Assembly: GCA_964436825.1 (NCBI GenBank)
Contig: CAYTEO010000081.1
Span: 1-5,112 of the forward strand
Length of the DNA stretch: 5,112 bases
Source: CAYTEO01 sp964436825
Lineage (GTDB): Bacteria; Krumholzibacteriota; Krumholzibacteriia; LZORAL124-64-63
Direction of reading: 5' to 3'
Position 1 is the first letter of the stretch, and each line of letters begins with the position of its first letter. Made by a program: the position numbers and the translations under genes. Below the pieces are notes generated by a model, which did no database searches, was not told the origin of the DNA, and saw only the letters and a program-made list of their open reading frames with translations. Shown piece after piece: positions 4,548 through 5,112 of this stretch.

Positions 4548-5112
4548 GTGTGCGAGGCGGGGATTCCGTGGAATGGTTCCTGCTCTTCCTTCCTTCCTTC
4601 CTTCCTTCTGTTCGCCTTCCTGGCAGTTCTGCTGAGAGCTTCTGAAGTGCCGGCCCTTGAAGTTCCGGTCACTCCCCTTGGTGTGGGTGCCGCAGGTCAG
4701 GTGCACGCGTTGGCCATCGATCCGCAGGATGCGAATGTGTTCTACCTGGGGACCGACGTGGCCGGTGTCTGGCGCAGCACCGACGGTGGTTCGAGCTGGC
4801 ACACCTGGAGCGAGGGTCTGGCCAACCCCGATGCCGGCCGCTCGTTCTACGTGGACGATCTGCTGGTCCTGGAGGACGACGTGCTGGCGGCCACCGAGGG
4901 CGGCATCTACCGCCGTCCCCGCGATGGAGGGGCGTGGGAGCAGCAGACGCCCCCGGATCACTATTCCTACAAGTTCAGCGATGCCGATGACGAGCGGCGG
5001 TTCGGGACGCTGATTCCGTTCTCCACCCTGGCCCGGGACGATTCGACGGGGCAGCTCTACGCGGGAGCCGGGACGGCGCGCTCGCGGACGACTTGGGTGA
5101 TGTATCCGGACG
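4548..5112 (+). CDS. Secreted Asp-box (BNR-type) beta-propeller protein, 5' part
   Basis: The first 188 codons of a gene that runs off the right edge. From residue 51 it reads as a sialidase/sortilin-like propeller: VHALAIDPQDANVFYLGTD (52-70), then the Asp box STDGGSSW (77-84, pattern SxDxGxxW), then a second blade with a degenerate box ending RDGGAW. Such proteins are extracellular, often glycan- or protein-binding; the exact role is unknown, and a C-terminal sorting domain may lie outside. A hydrophobic leader (FLPSFLLFAFLAVLL, 15-29) ends near Ala31-Ala36. The only sensible start in the intact frame is GTG at 4548, 12 bases after a GGGGGTGAT Shine-Dalgarno-like run, a loose spacing. The N-terminus before the hydrophobic core has no basic residue, odd for a signal peptide. 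The leader contains six CTTC repeats, so start and frame may vary. The gene looks somewhat less GC-rich at its 5' end than its neighbours. Propeller call firm, start uncertain. Confidence 0.8.
   Translation, partial: MCEAGIPWNGSCSSFLPSFLLFAFLAVLLRASEVPALEVPVTPLGVGAAGQVHALAIDPQDANVFYLGTDVAGVWRSTDGGSSWHTWSEGLANPDAGRSFYVDDLLVLEDDVLAATEGGIYRRPRDGGAWEQQTPPDHYSYKFSDADDERRFGTLIPFSTLARDDSTGQLYAGAGTARSRTTWVMYPD
4585..4608 (+). repeat. Tetranucleotide microsatellite (CTTC)6 in the signal-peptide region
   Basis: Six perfect copies of CTTC without interruption, inside the leader-coding part of the propeller gene. Because 12 bases make four codons, the tract encodes a Leu-Pro-Ser-Phe cycle in all three frames, so the hydrophobic core survives any frame. 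Copy-number change by slippage shifts the frame between the upstream start codons and the propeller, the classic layout of a phase-variable gene. Confidence 0.9.

Noticed and set aside
4454..4961. Minus-strand open frames with a Lys/Glu/Gly/Arg run opposite the CTTC repeat
   Set aside because: The charged run is just the reverse of the microsatellite, and the plus strand encodes a clear Asp-box propeller.

Overview
This is a very GC-rich window with dense coding on both strands and strong GGAGG-type ribosome binding sites. It looks like a free-living bacterium, probably an environmental genome. A short secreted protein ends in an NPFNP-type FlgD-Ig-like C-terminal domain. It sits beside a 'YFPLxxGxxWxY' secreted protein and an Asp-box propeller. 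This mix is typical of FCB-related candidate phyla (Eisenbacteria, Krumholzibacteriota, Latescibacteria and similar), but that placement is inference from protein style, not a phylogenetic result.

Left part (1-1765, minus strand): a two-gene operon-like pair, transcribed leftwards. A 270-residue crotonase-fold protein comes first. After 24 bases comes an aconitase / 3-isopropylmalate dehydratase-type large subunit that starts at GTG and runs off the left edge. Both families act on hydroxy-acid or enoyl substrates, so a shared pathway is plausible; the substrate cannot be read from the sequence. The dehydratase has Cys where the family usually has the His of its 'DH' motif.

Middle (1766-4280, plus strand): a 191-base divergent intergenic region, then three genes. 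The first is a 166-residue exported protein made of one worn RCC1-type repeat joined directly to a FlgD-Ig-like domain. The second is a TIGR01777-type NAD(P)-binding epimerase-like protein with a TTG start. After a 179-base gap comes an aromatic-rich secreted protein of unknown function.

Right part (4281-5112): a spacer holds a perfect 10-bp hairpin, a second GC hairpin and a near-consensus extended -10 promoter. This promoter leads into the 5' end of a secreted Asp-box (BNR) beta-propeller gene that runs off the right edge. Its signal-peptide region contains six perfect copies of the tetranucleotide CTTC. The tract encodes the same Leu-Pro-Ser-Phe cycle in every frame, and gain or loss of one unit switches which upstream start codon reads into the propeller. 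This possible phase-variable secretion switch is the most interesting item here. No rRNA, tRNA, CRISPR array, transposase or attachment site was seen.
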